Shown: in pieces, positions 50,240-59,053 of the stretch | Position numbering within the stretch: position 1 is the stretch's first letter | Layout: each line of letters begins with the position of its first letter | Source: Pseudomonadota bacterium | GTDB taxonomy: Bacteria; Pseudomonadota; Gammaproteobacteria; Steroidobacterales; Steroidobacteraceae | Direction of reading: 5' to 3' | Assembly: GCA_023391335.1 (NCBI GenBank) | Contig: JAEWBG010000010.1 | Coordinates: 58,764 to 122,763 of the forward strand | Length of the DNA stretch: 64,000 nt | Position numbers and translations under genes: made by a program | Notes under the pieces: generated by a model | What the model saw: only the letters and a program-made list of their open reading frames with translations | Told to the model about the DNA's origin: nothing | Database searches by the model: none

Positions 50240-51055
50240 TCATCTTTGACAGTTCGGGCAAAAGTACGTCGATCGCTGTCCTTGCGTGAAATGGCGAATC
50301 GGTGTGCGGCATTTGCGGCACGGATCGCCTGAGCGCTCATACACAAATAGCTTTTGTCTGAAGTAGCCCGGCATGCCTTGCGGATTGATGTAGTCGCGTA
50401 AGGTCGTGCCGCCGACTTGGATGGCCTCGGCGAGTACCGCCTTCACGGCCTTCACGAGCGCTTCGAATTCGGCTGCTTTGAGCCGTCCTGATGCACGCTT
50501 CGGCCGAACTCCAGCGCGAAACAGAGCTTCGCTTGCATAGATGTTGCCGACGCCAACAACGACTTGGCTGTTCATCAGCAGCTGTTTGATGGCAACGCGC
50601 CGGCCTTTCGCAGCCTTCTGCAAGTACGCGGCGTCGAATTCGTCGGACAACGGCTCGGGAGCGAGCGACTTGAGCAGGGAGTGATCGAGCGGATCATCGT
50701 CGACCCACAACACACAGCCGAAGCGGCGTGGATCGTTGAAGCGGATGCACGTGCCGTTGGTCATCAGGATGTCGACGTGGTCGTGAGCGATTGGTTCTGT
50801 CGCCTGCGTGAGTACGCGCAGGCTGCCCGACATACCCAGGTGCACGATCAGGCAGCCTTGCTCCAGGTCGATGAGCAAATATTTGCCGCGTCGACGCACA
50901 TCTCGCACTCGTTGGCCGCGAGCGCGCTGGTTCAAATGCTTCGGCACTCGCCACCGCAGTCGCGGTTCACGCACGAGCACGTCTGCGATCGTTTGCCCTA
51001 CAAGTGCGGGCGCAATCCCACGGCGGGTCGTTTCGACTTCGGGCAGTTCGGGCAT
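50240..51055 (-). CDS. mutM: Formamidopyrimidine-DNA glycosylase MutM (Fpg)
   Basis: A 271-residue protein starting MPELPEVETTRRGI (Pro2 nucleophile, Glu3), then LGMSGSLRV, NDPRRFG, VGVGNIYASEALFRAG, and the C-terminal zinc finger CRKCRTPIRHFTQGQRSTYFCPNCQR. It removes 8-oxoguanine. Convergent with ggt. Confidence 0.97.
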   Translation of the reverse strand: MPELPEVETTRRGIAPALVGQTIADVLVREPRLRWRVPKHLNQRARGQRVRDVRRRGKYLLIDLEQGCLIVHLGMSGSLRVLTQATEPIAHDHVDILMTNGTCIRFNDPRRFGCVLWVDDDPLDHSLLKSLAPEPLSDEFDAAYLQKAAKGRRVAIKQLLMNSQVVVGVGNIYASEALFRAGVRPKRASGRLKAAEFEALVKAVKAVLAEAIQVGGTTLRDYINPQGMPGYFRQKLFVYERSGDPCRKCRTPIRHFTQGQRSTYFCPNCQR

Positions 51056-51169
51056 GTGAGATCGATTCCAGAATCGTGTGCATTGAATAACGTGAGATCG
51101 GCTTCACAGTATGGCCCGTGCAGACGTCACAACCTTGATCCGAAAAGGCCAGAGCAGGGAATGGCTCAT

Positions 51170-51198
51170 TTGTCTGCCTAGAGACGCTTCGCTATAGT
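51170..51198 (+). promoter_or_regulatory. Candidate sigma-70 promoter of the desaturase gene
   Basis: TTGTCT - 17 bp - TATAGT, 45 bp before the GTG start at 51244. Good spacing and -10 match. Confidence 0.5.
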
Positions 51199-51243
51199 CC
51201 CGCAGCCTTTTGATCCTCAGAGTTAACCGTAGGTCCTGCATCC

Positions 51244-52422
51244 GTGAATCTCGACTTCTTGTATGGCATTTTGAATCTCAACTTCTGGGGTTACGTACTC
51301 GCCGCGTTCTTGATGGTGCAGTTCACCTTCATGGCGGTAACCCTGTACCTGCATCGTGACGCGACGCATCGCAGTCTCGATCTACATCCCGCACTGCGTC
51401 ATATTTTTCGTTTCTGGCTGTGGATGAGCTCCGGCATCGTCACCCGCGAATGGGTGGCCGTGCATCGCAAGCACCATGCCCGCTGCGAAACGCCGGACGA
51501 TCCGCACAGCCCTGTCATCTTCGGCATCAAGAAGGTTCTGCTGGAAGGCGCCGAGCTCTATCAAGCTGTGGCTCGCGATCCGGAGCTGCAAGAGAAGTAC
51601 GGCCGCGGCACCCCGAATGACTTCATGGAGCGCCAGGTCTACGGGCGCTATCGCAACTTTGGGATCCTGCTGATGGTGCTGACGGATCTATTCCTGTTCG
51701 GTGTCCCCGGCATCATCATCATCGCGGTGCAGATGCTCGCGATTCCGGTGATGGCGGCGGGCGTCATCAACGGGCTCGGTCATTGGACCGGCTACCGCAA
51801 TTTCGAGTGCCCGGATGCCGCGCGCAATATCGTTCCGTGGGGCGTGATCGTGGCGGGCGAGGAGTTGCACAACAATCACCATGCGTTCCCGAGCTCGGCC
51901 AAGTTCTCGATCCAGCCGTGGGAATTCGATATCGGTTGGGCCTACATCAAGGTTCTGAGTGTGTTTGGTCTGGCGCGCGTGATTCGCGTTGCGCCGGAGC
52001 CGGCGAAGGTCGCGCCTCGCAAGCACATCGATCTCGAGACGGTGCGTGCGGTGATCGTGAACCGTATGCACGTACTGCGGGCCTATACGAGCCACGTCAC
52101 GATCCCGGTCTTCCGCAACGAATTGCGCGAAGCGGGCGGCAACCTGAGCCGCCGCGTGAAGAAGCTGCTGGTGCGCGAGCCGGTGCTGCTCGATCATCAA
52201 GCCAAGTCGACCCTGCACGAAGTGCTCGCGTCGAATCACACGCTGAAAACGGTTCACGAATTCCGCGAGCGCCTGCGCGTGCTTTGGAATGGCTCGAACA
52301 TGAGCAACGAATCCTTGTTGCAACACTTGAAGGATTGGATTGCACAGGCCGAAGCCAGCGGCATCAAAGGGCTGCAGGATTTCGCCGCAACGCTGCGCAG
52401 CTACTCGTTACAGCCGGCATGA
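51244..52422 (+). CDS. Acyl-CoA/fatty-acid desaturase (delta-9 type)
   Basis: A 392-residue membrane protein with a GTG start. Three His boxes of di-iron desaturases: HRDATH (residues 37-42), HRKHH (74-78) and HNNHH (209-213), with hydrophobic segments between them. It has an extra C-terminal cytoplasmic region of about 150 residues (from about 250) rich in charged helices. It should introduce double bonds into membrane fatty acids. Confidence 0.92.
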   Translation: MNLDFLYGILNLNFWGYVLAAFLMVQFTFMAVTLYLHRDATHRSLDLHPALRHIFRFWLWMSSGIVTREWVAVHRKHHARCETPDDPHSPVIFGIKKVLLEGAELYQAVARDPELQEKYGRGTPNDFMERQVYGRYRNFGILLMVLTDLFLFGVPGIIIIAVQMLAIPVMAAGVINGLGHWTGYRNFECPDAARNIVPWGVIVAGEELHNNHHAFPSSAKFSIQPWEFDIGWAYIKVLSVFGLARVIRVAPEPAKVAPRKHIDLETVRAVIVNRMHVLRAYTSHVTIPVFRNELREAGGNLSRRVKKLLVREPVLLDHQAKSTLHEVLASNHTLKTVHEFRERLRVLWNGSNMSNESLLQHLKDWIAQAEASGIKGLQDFAATLRSYSLQPA

Positions 52423-52434
52423 AGATGATCGGCT

Positions 52435-52455
52435 GTTGACGGTTGACCGTTGGCA
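52435..52455 (+). repeat. Heptamer repeat (GTTGACG)(GTTGACC)(GTTGGCA)
   Basis: Three 7-bp units right after the desaturase stop; the complementary form occurs at 52582-52604 and 53171-53193 on either side of rpmG-rpmB. Confidence 0.6.
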
Positions 52456-52465
52456 GTAAGAGATT

Positions 52466-52497
52466 GAGAAAGGCGCCGCGAGGCGCCTTTCTCGTTT
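52466..52497 (+). terminator. Intrinsic terminator after the desaturase gene
   Basis: GAGAAAGGCGCC - GCGA - GGCGCCTTTCTC followed by GTTTT; perfect 12-bp stem. Confidence 0.9.
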
Positions 52498-52542
52498 TCG
52501 GCCTCGAACAGAGTCGATCAGGAAGACGGCGCCCTGCCCCAT

Positions 52543-52572
52543 AAAAAAAGCCCGCCAATGGCGGGCTTTTTG
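52543..52572. terminator. Intrinsic terminator after rpmG
   Basis: AAAAAAAGCCCGCC - AAT - GGCGGGCTTTTTG; on the minus strand seven T follow the stem, ending the rpmB-rpmG transcript. Confidence 0.92.
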
Positions 52573-52579
52573 TTTCTTG

Positions 52580-52604
52580 CCGTCAACTCTCAAAGGTCAA
52601 CGGC
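52580..52604 (-). repeat. Copy 1 of CCGTCAACTCTCAA(A/G)GGTCAACGGC
   Basis: A 25-bp element identical, save one base, to 53169-53193; the two copies bracket the rpmG-rpmB pair in the same orientation. Built from GTCAAC-type heptamers. Confidence 0.7.
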
Positions 52605-52616
52605 TAACTCATCGGC

Positions 52617-52772
52617 TTACTTGATCTTCGCTTCCTTGTAGGTCACGTGCTTACGGACCTTGGGATCGAATTTCTTCACTTCCATCTTGTCCGGATGGAG
52701 GCGCTTGTTCTTGGTGGTCGTGTAGTAGTGACCGGTGCCGGCGGAAGAGACGAGTTTGATTTTCTCGCGCAT
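52617..52772 (-). CDS. rpmG: 50S ribosomal protein L33
   Basis: 51 residues: MREKIKLVSSAGTGHYYTTT, then KNKRLHPDKMEVKKFDPKVR and KHVTYKEAKIK. This is the zinc-independent (cysteine-free) L33 form. It follows rpmB by 11 bp. Confidence 0.97.
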   Translation of the reverse strand: MREKIKLVSSAGTGHYYTTTKNKRLHPDKMEVKKFDPKVRKHVTYKEAKIK

Positions 52773-52783
52773 GGCTTAGCTCC

Positions 52784-53020
52784 TTAGACTTCCACGCCTT
52801 GGGCGCGCAGTTTGGCAACGACGGACTCGATGCCGTTCTTCTCGATGGTGCGCAGGCCACGGGTCGAGATGCGCAGGCTGACGAAGCGACGCTCGCTTTC
52901 GAGCCAGAAGCGCTGGACGTGCAGATTGGGCAGAAAACGGCGACGACGCTTGTTGTTAGCGTGCGAAACGCGGTTGCCGGTCATCGGCCGCTTGCCGGTG
53001 ATCTGACAGACTCGGGACAT
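52784..53020 (-). CDS. rpmB: 50S ribosomal protein L28
   Basis: 78 residues: MSRVCQITGKRPMTGNRVSH, ANNKRRRRFLPNL, RFVSLRISTRGLRTIEKNGIE. First gene of rpmB-rpmG. Order and spacing as in other gammaproteobacteria. Confidence 0.97.
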   Translation of the reverse strand: MSRVCQITGKRPMTGNRVSHANNKRRRRFLPNLHVQRFWLESERRFVSLRISTRGLRTIEKNGIESVVAKLRAQGVEV

Positions 53021-53168
53021 GGCGGATTTCCTTCAAGATTCGCCACCGTCCCAGACGGGCAGGGTGGCCCAAAAAACGAGTCGCGCTTTATACCAGCGCG
53101 GGCGGCGCAACGGAAGGGGTTGGTGCTCGATTCAACCTGCAAAGCAGGGCCGGGGCTCCGGGATATTA

Positions 53169-53193
53169 CCGTCAACTCTCAAGGGTCAACGGC
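53169..53193 (-). repeat. Copy 2 of CCGTCAACTCTCAA(A/G)GGTCAACGGC
   Basis: The upstream copy, between rpmB and radC, differing by one base from 52580-52604. Confidence 0.7.
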
Positions 53194-53221
53194 CGCATTC
53201 TGACCTTGAGGGCAAGAGGAC

Positions 53222-53896
53222 TCAAAGCAGCCCCCGTTCCGCGAACGATTCGCAAACCCCATCGCCGATCACCAGATGATCCAGGACGCGGATGTCGACC
53301 AGCCCCAGGGCTTCCTTCAGTCGGCGGGTGATCAGCTCATCCGCCTGGCTAGGCTCAGCGACACCGCTGGGATGATTGTGGGCGAGGATGACGGCGGCCG
53401 CGTTCTTGGCCAGCGCACGCTTAACCACTTCTCTCGGATGCACCGAAGCTCCGTCGATCGTGCCGCGAAAAAGCTCCTCGAATGCCAGCACTCGATGCCG
53501 GTTGTCGAGGAATACGCAGCAAAACACTTCGTGCGGCAGGTCGCGCAGCTGCATGCGGAGGAATTCCCGGGTCGCGCGCGGATTTGCGAGTGCCGAGCCC
53601 GTCATCATCAGCTCGCGATAGTGACGCCGCGCGAGTTCGACGGCCGCCTGGAGGGCAACGTACCTGGCAGGTCCGAGCCCGTGGGCCTGGCAGACTCGAT
53701 CACGATCGGCGGTGAGAAGACCGCGCAGCGAACCGAAATCGGCGAGCAGGTTCCGCGCGATATCCACTGCACTTAAGCCCCGCGTGCCGGTTCGTAGAAG
53801 AATTGCGAGCAGTTCCGCCTCGCTCAACGCTTGCGCGCCACATTGCAAAAGCTTCTCGCGCGGGCGCTCGCCCTCAGGCCAATCCCGAATCGTCAT
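53222..53896 (-). CDS. radC: RadC family JAMM-motif protein
   Basis: A 224-residue protein. N-terminal helix-hairpin-helix region (WPEGERPREKLLQCGAQALSEAELLAILLRTGT, HGLGPARYVALQAA) and a C-terminal JAMM metalloprotease-like site: LDNRHRVLAFEELFRGTIDGASVHPREVVKRAL, ILAHNHPSG.AEPSQAD (HxH...D). Long thought a repair protein, its role is unsettled. Divergent from coaBC, as in E. coli. Confidence 0.95.
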   Translation of the reverse strand: MTIRDWPEGERPREKLLQCGAQALSEAELLAILLRTGTRGLSAVDIARNLLADFGSLRGLLTADRDRVCQAHGLGPARYVALQAAVELARRHYRELMMTGSALANPRATREFLRMQLRDLPHEVFCCVFLDNRHRVLAFEELFRGTIDGASVHPREVVKRALAKNAAAVILAHNHPSGVAEPSQADELITRRLKEALGLVDIRVLDHLVIGDGVCESFAERGLL

Positions 53897-54073
53897 TACT
53901 TAACTCCCTTTAACGCTTGGCATTCTGACGGCTGCACGAGCGTTCAAAGTGCTGAATTCGCGTGACTTTGGCGCGAAATGGACCGCCTGAAGTTGCGGCG
54001 TCCATGCCCCGCCGGAATGCCGGTATGCCGAGATGGTTTGCTGCCGTTTCAAACGGTGGAGATAATCCCGCGC

Positions 54074-55306
54074 ATGAATTTCGAGCCCCGCAAAATCCTG
54101 CTTGGCGTCACAGGTGGAATCGCCGCCTATAAGAGCCCGGATGTGGTGCGCCGTTTGCAGGATGAAGGCGCCGACGTTCAGGTCGTCATGACCGACGGGG
54201 CTCAGCAATTCGTTACCCCACTCACGTTTCAAGCCGTATCGGGTCATCCCGTGCGCACCGGCTTGTGGGATGAAACGGCCGAAGCCGCGATGGGACACAT
54301 CGAACTGGCGCGATGGGCAGATGAAGTGGTCATTGCGCCTGCGAGCGCGGACTTCATCGCACGGTTGGCGCATGGTTTGGCGAACGATTTGCTCACGACG
54401 CTTTGCCTCGCCACGACGGCTCCTATCACCCTCGCGCCCGCCATGAATCGCGTGATGTGGGCGAATCCTGCGACTCAGGCAAATATCCGCGTTTTGAAGG
54501 ATCGCGGCGTGCGCGTCCTAGGGCCCGCGAGCGGCGAGCAAGCGTGCGGCGAAGTGGGCGTGGGCCGCATGCTCGAGCCAGAACAAATTGCTGCAGAAGT
54601 TTTCATCCCGAGAGGGATCCCCGGCGTACTGCAGGGCCTCAAGGTCGTGGTCACTGCGGGACCGACGCGCGAACGCATCGATCCGGTGCGGTTCATCAGC
54701 AACCGCAGTTCAGGGAAGATGGGTTACGCGGTGGCGGATGCAGCGCGGGAAGCTGGCGCCGAAGTGGTTCTCGTCAGTGGCCCAGTACAAATTTGTTCGC
54801 CCGTGGGCGTCGAACGCATCGATGTCGAAAGCGCCGAGCAGATGCTGCAAGCCGTTCAGCAGCAAGTTGCAGATGCCGACATTTTCATCGCCGCAGCCGC
54901 TGTTTCTGACTATCGATGCGGTCAAGTCGCAGGCGAGAAAATCAAAAAGACCAGCGACACGATGACGCTGTCATTGGCGCGTGCGCCTGACGTGCTGGCG
55001 ACGGTCTCACGCGGCAGCAAGCGGCCGTTCTTGGTGGGATTCGCGGCGGAAACCGAAAACGTCGAACGCAATGCGCTCGCGAAACTCACCGGCAAAAACT
55101 TGGACATGATTGCCGCCAACAAAGTGGGCGAGGGAATTGGCTTCGATAAAGACGACAACGCGTTGACCGTGTACTGGAGCGACGGCAAACGAGAGTTGTC
55201 GCTGACCAGCAAGGCTGCCTTAGCGCGGCAACTGATCGCGCTGATCGCAGAACGCTATCATCTGCACGCCGCTACCGCCGTTCCCAAGGCCGTTCATGCC
55301 ACCTGA
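54074..55306 (+). CDS. coaBC: Bifunctional CoaBC (phosphopantothenoylcysteine synthetase/decarboxylase)
   Basis: A 410-residue protein. CoaC half: ILLGVTGGIAAYKSPDVVRRL, HIELARWADEVVIAPASADFIARLAHGLANDLL and PAMNRVMW (the PxMNxxMW motif), then GEQACGEVGVGRM. CoaB half: VVVTAGPTRERIDPVRFISNRSSGKMGYAVADAA, AAAVSDYRC and KIKKTSD. It makes 4'-phosphopantetheine. The ATG at 54074 fits family length; an upstream frame is non-homologous. Overlaps dut by 11 bp. Confidence 0.97.
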   Translation: MNFEPRKILLGVTGGIAAYKSPDVVRRLQDEGADVQVVMTDGAQQFVTPLTFQAVSGHPVRTGLWDETAEAAMGHIELARWADEVVIAPASADFIARLAHGLANDLLTTLCLATTAPITLAPAMNRVMWANPATQANIRVLKDRGVRVLGPASGEQACGEVGVGRMLEPEQIAAEVFIPRGIPGVLQGLKVVVTAGPTRERIDPVRFISNRSSGKMGYAVADAAREAGAEVVLVSGPVQICSPVGVERIDVESAEQMLQAVQQQVADADIFIAAAAVSDYRCGQVAGEKIKKTSDTMTLSLARAPDVLATVSRGSKRPFLVGFAAETENVERNALAKLTGKNLDMIAANKVGEGIGFDKDDNALTVYWSDGKRELSLTSKAALARQLIALIAERYHLHAATAVPKAVHAT

Positions 55307-55778
55307 AACCGTTCGATCCAGCTTGCGCAGACTGCAGGTCAAGATTCTCGATTCGCGTATCGGCAAGGAATTTCCCCTTCCGCAGCATGCCACTGCCGGC
55401 TCGGCAGGCGTCGATCTGCGGGCATGTGTCGAAGGGCCTTTGGAACTGCGCCCCGGCGATACGCAGTTGATCCCCACCGGCATTGCAATTCATCTCGAAG
55501 ATGCAGGGTACGCCGCACTGGTGTTGCCGCGATCGGGTTTGGGCCACAAGCACGGCATCGTTCTCGGGAATCTGGTCGGACTGATCGATTCAGACTACCA
55601 AGGACAGGTGATGGTCTCGTGCTGGAATCGAGGCCAAACGACATTCACGATTCAGCCGGGTGAGCGCATCGCGCAACTCGTCGTGGTGCCCGTCGCGCAA
55701 GTGCAATTCGAAGTCGTCGATGAGTTCGTCGCGTCGGAACGCGGCGCGGGCGGGTTTGGGAGTTCCGGTCGAAGCTAG
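55296..55778 (+). CDS. dut: dUTP pyrophosphatase
   Basis: A 160-residue protein with five dUTPase motifs: AGSAGVDLRA, PRSGLGHKHGIVLGN, GLIDSDYQGQVMVSCWNRG, GERIAQLVVVPV and RGAGGFGSSGRS at the C-terminus. Removes dUTP and supplies dUMP. Coupled to coaBC as in E. coli. Confidence 0.97.
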   Translation: MPPETVRSSLRRLQVKILDSRIGKEFPLPQHATAGSAGVDLRACVEGPLELRPGDTQLIPTGIAIHLEDAGYAALVLPRSGLGHKHGIVLGNLVGLIDSDYQGQVMVSCWNRGQTTFTIQPGERIAQLVVVPVAQVQFEVVDEFVASERGAGGFGSSGRS

Positions 55779-55823
55779 CGGCCACGCGGCGCGGTCGTTG
55801 CGATCGCGCGGTTACCGCAGTTT

Positions 55824-56480
55824 CTATTTGAGCCCCTTCAATTCCTTGAAGCGCGAGATCTGCGCCTGGAATGAGCTCTTGATCTCGGCTTGTTCCGCGC
55901 GATTCTTCTTCAGCATATCCTGGTAGGTGCGCACGCTGTTTACCGTGTTCACCATTTCCTCTGCCAAGTGATCGGGCAGTGCAGGCGCATTTGGATTGTC
56001 GCTATACGGTTTGAAGCGAGCGATCTGGGCCTGAAGACGGCTCTGACGATCGCGCAGATTCGCGATATTCGTTTCCGTCACTTTGTACTGAGAAACGAGC
56101 AGATCCAACCGCTCATCGCGCAACCGCTCGATATCGGCTACCGATTGATATGTGTCGATGAGCATGCGATCGCGCTGCTCGCGCTCTTCACGCTCCTGCT
56201 GCTGTTTGCGTTCGGCTGCTTCTCGTTGCTCGCGCGCAGCGCGTGAGGTTTCGCCTTCGATCACGCGAACCGTCATGCCGCGCTGATTTAGCACTTCCGT
56301 GTCTAACCCCACGCATTCGGGGGGCATGCTGTCGCCATAGCGGGTTTGTCCGTTGCGATCCTTGCAGCGGTAGAACGTTTCCTGGCTGCTTTGGGCAGCG
56401 AACGTGCTCATGCACGGAAGTAGTGCGAGTGCGCCCACCCAGAGCAAACGGGCGCGAGAGATGAAGTGCGGGCTACTCAT
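55824..56480 (-). CDS. DUF4124-containing periplasmic coiled-coil protein
   Basis: A 218-residue protein with a signal peptide ending MSTFAAQ. An N-terminal DUF4124 segment (ETFYRCKDRNGQTRYGDSMPPECVG) is followed by a long Glu/Gln/Arg-rich coiled coil (about 78-120) and a second helical region. Function unknown. It occupies the place where slmA often lies between dut and pyrE. Confidence 0.82.
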   Translation of the reverse strand: MSSPHFISRARLLWVGALALLPCMSTFAAQSSQETFYRCKDRNGQTRYGDSMPPECVGLDTEVLNQRGMTVRVIEGETSRAAREQREAAERKQQQEREEREQRDRMLIDTYQSVADIERLRDERLDLLVSQYKVTETNIANLRDRQSRLQAQIARFKPYSDNPNAPALPDHLAEEMVNTVNSVRTYQDMLKKNRAEQAEIKSSFQAQISRFKELKGLK

Positions 56481-56515
56481 GAGCGTGCCGTATTGTGCCG
56501 TAGCTCATTGTGAGG

Positions 56516-57166
56516 TCAACCGACCGCAGCCTTTCCGGCGATGCCGTACTCGCGCCGATAGCGCTTCATGGCCTCCAACTGTGACGCGTTTCCGCTCGCG
56601 GCCAAGTATTCAATCAGGTGTTCGAGCTTCAGGATGCTTGCCACAGGCAGCTTCAATTCCTGCTCTACTTCCTGAACGGCCGACAGGACGCCTTGCCCAC
56701 GTTCCTGCCGATCCAGCGCCAAGATGACACCAGCGGGTTCTGCGCCTGCCGCACGGATGATCTCGATCGACTCGCGAATCGCGGTGCCTGCGGTGATCAC
56801 GTCATCAATGATCAGTACCCGACCTTTAAGCGGCGTTCCCACGATCGTTCCGCCCTCGCCGTGATCTTTCGCTTCTTTGCGGTTGAACGCCCAAGGCACG
56901 TCCCGCCCGTGGTGCTCGGCTAGCGCAACCGCGGTTGCTGACACGAGTGGGATGCCCTTGTAGGCCGGGCCGAACAACACATCGAATTGGATCTTCGCGT
57001 TCTGAACCGTCTCTGCATAAAAGCGGCCCAGACCTGCGAGCGCGCGGCCGGTGTTGAACAACCCTGCATTAAAGAAGTAAGGGCTTACGCGACCGGACTT
57101 TAGTTTGAATTCGCCAAAACGCAGGACGCCGAGATCGAGGCAGAGATCGATGAAAGATGAGGACAT
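56516..57166 (-). CDS. pyrE: Orotate phosphoribosyltransferase
   Basis: A 216-residue protein. LRFGEFKLKSGRVSPYFFNAGLFNTG, FGPAYKGIPLVSATAVAL, FNRKEAKDHGEGG and the PRPP loop VLIIDDVITAGTAIRES. Pyrimidine synthesis step from orotate to OMP. Confidence 0.97.
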   Translation of the reverse strand: MSSSFIDLCLDLGVLRFGEFKLKSGRVSPYFFNAGLFNTGRALAGLGRFYAETVQNAKIQFDVLFGPAYKGIPLVSATAVALAEHHGRDVPWAFNRKEAKDHGEGGTIVGTPLKGRVLIIDDVITAGTAIRESIEIIRAAGAEPAGVILALDRQERGQGVLSAVQEVEQELKLPVASILKLEHLIEYLAASGNASQLEAMKRYRREYGIAGKAAVG

Positions 57167-57323
57167 GCTGGCTGAATGAAAAATTTGGAATCAGTCGTTG
57201 ACGCGAAGATCGCATACTGGCGGCTGAGAGGGAAACTTCATTTACTTCTGAACGAATCCGCTCGACGCATAGAATGCGGCGGCCGGTTTCGGCGCCGGCT
57301 TCATTCTTTTCCTGGAGTTCATC

Positions 57324-58664
57324 TTGACCGGACAGCCCCCTCCGCCAATGACTGGATGGCGCGGACGCTTGCCATCATCCATACAGCCGTATACGGAGCG
57401 CGCTCCTTTAGCTGCGTTGTTTCTCGGTCTTTCCTCGGGTGCGCCGTACGCCATGATCGCCGCGACGCTGACGACACGGCTGGCGCAGGACGGAATCGAA
57501 AAGCGATCGATCACGGCGTTCTCTCTCACCTTCTTGGTCTACAACCTAAAGTGGCTTTGGGCTTGGGCGGTCGATGAAGTTCAATTGCCGCTGCTAGGGC
57601 GTCTTGGTCAGCGCGTCTCCTGGCTGCTGCTCACGGGAATTTGCGTCATGGCGGCCATCGTGAATCTCGCGATTGCGGATCCGACGGAAAGTTTGATGGC
57701 GACAGCGAGAGCCGCGATCTTGGTTGCGGTCGCGGGCGCCACCTTTGACGTTGTCATCGACGCCTATCGAATCGAGTGTCTCGAGCCACGGCAGCTCGGT
57801 ATCGGATCGGGCATGAGCCAATATGGGTGGCGTATCGGATCGGTAGCTGCAGGTTCTTTGGCGTTGGTCATCTCTGCACGTATGGGATGGAACATTGCTT
57901 ACAGTGCCTGCGCGCTATTCGCTCTGCCCGCGATGCTAGTCGGACTGATCTTGGGAGAACCGCCCAGGCACCGCGAACCCGCAAAGCTTAAAGGCGTCGC
58001 TGCGGTCTTCAAATCGAGCATCGATCCGCTGATCGAGTTCTTCAGGCGTCGAGGAGCTGTCCTCGTTCTGCTCTTCATCCTGCTACACAAAATAGGCGAC
58101 ACCCTTGGGCAGCTTTCGATTCGGCTCTTGGCCGATGACCTTGGATTCACCAACGATGAAATCGCGCTGTATGACGTGGGCTTTGGTTTTTGGGGTTACC
58201 TGGGCGGCATTTTTCTCGGCGGCATTTTGTATTCGTGGTTAGGCATGAAACGTTCGGTCCTGCTTAGCCTGTGGCTGATGGCCATATCCAATCTGAGCTT
58301 CGCGGGGCTTGCAGCGCTCGGTCACTCCAATTGGGCGATGGCGGCAGCGATGGCCTTTGAAAATACGGCGAGTGGCATCGGTGGTGTCACGGTCGTCGCG
58401 TATTTCTCGGCCCTGTGTGACCTGCGATACACGGCCGCCCAATATGCATTGATCTCCGCCGCGACAAGTGTCGTCGGACGAATTCTGACCGGCACGAGTG
58501 CTGGGGCTCTGATCGAGCGAATGGGATACGTGAACTTCTACTTATTCACGACCATTGTGGCGTTTCCTGGAATTATCTTGTTCTGGTTAATGATGCGTGC
58601 GGGACTGATCGACTCATCGGTAGGAAGTGCGGGAGAAGTTTCGACTTCGAGTTCAGCGTCGTGA
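57324..58664 (+). CDS. AmpG-like muropeptide MFS transporter
   Basis: A 446-residue protein with about 12 TMs and a TTG start with GGAG 8 nt upstream. The N-terminal block FLGLSSGAPYAMIAATLTTRLAQDGIEKRSITAFSL, then VYNLKWLWAWAVDEVQLPLLGRLGQR, DVVIDAYRIE and the C-terminal PFAM-like MFS pattern match the AmpG family, which imports anhydro-muropeptides for cell-wall recycling. The start codon of the Rieske gene overlaps its stop. Confidence 0.87.
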   Translation: MTGQPPPPMTGWRGRLPSSIQPYTERAPLAALFLGLSSGAPYAMIAATLTTRLAQDGIEKRSITAFSLTFLVYNLKWLWAWAVDEVQLPLLGRLGQRVSWLLLTGICVMAAIVNLAIADPTESLMATARAAILVAVAGATFDVVIDAYRIECLEPRQLGIGSGMSQYGWRIGSVAAGSLALVISARMGWNIAYSACALFALPAMLVGLILGEPPRHREPAKLKGVAAVFKSSIDPLIEFFRRRGAVLVLLFILLHKIGDTLGQLSIRLLADDLGFTNDEIALYDVGFGFWGYLGGIFLGGILYSWLGMKRSVLLSLWLMAISNLSFAGLAALGHSNWAMAAAMAFENTASGIGGVTVVAYFSALCDLRYTAAQYALISAATSVVGRILTGTSAGALIERMGYVNFYLFTTIVAFPGIILFWLMMRAGLIDSSVGSAGEVSTSSSAS

Positions 58665-59029
58665 TCGAACGCGCTGACAACCGCATATGCACTCTCGCCG
58701 ACCTCGCAGCCACTGGCGCGCGAGAGTTCAAGGTCGAACGTGCTCAATGGCCGCTATACGGATTTGTGGTGCGCAAAGGCGACGTGATTGCGGCTTACTT
58801 GAATCGATGTCCGCATGCGGGCCATCCGCTCAATTTGAGGACTGATAAATTTTTCACACCTGACGCGGCGCTGCTGATGTGTAACTCGCATGGTGCGCTG
58901 TTCGAGCCGCAGAGCGGACGCTGCGTGGCCGGGCCGTGCATCGGCAAATCGTTAGTGCGCATCCCTATCCGAGTGGAAGGCGACGAGGTCGTGCTGGACG
59001 TCAGCGAGGATGAACTGCAGCGTCTGTGA
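58661..59029 (+). CDS. Rieske [2Fe-2S] domain protein
   Basis: A 122-residue protein with a GTG start overlapping the preceding stop by 4 bp. Cluster-binding motifs CPHAGHPLN and CNSHGALFEPQSGRCVAGPC. It has no TM segment and looks like a small soluble Rieske ferredoxin. Translational coupling with ampG is unusual and suggests a shared function I cannot name. Confidence 0.9.
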   Translation: MIERADNRICTLADLAATGAREFKVERAQWPLYGFVVRKGDVIAAYLNRCPHAGHPLNLRTDKFFTPDAALLMCNSHGALFEPQSGRCVAGPCIGKSLVRIPIRVEGDEVVLDVSEDELQRL

Positions 59030-59053
59030 GCGCTACGCTCGAACCGTAACTCT

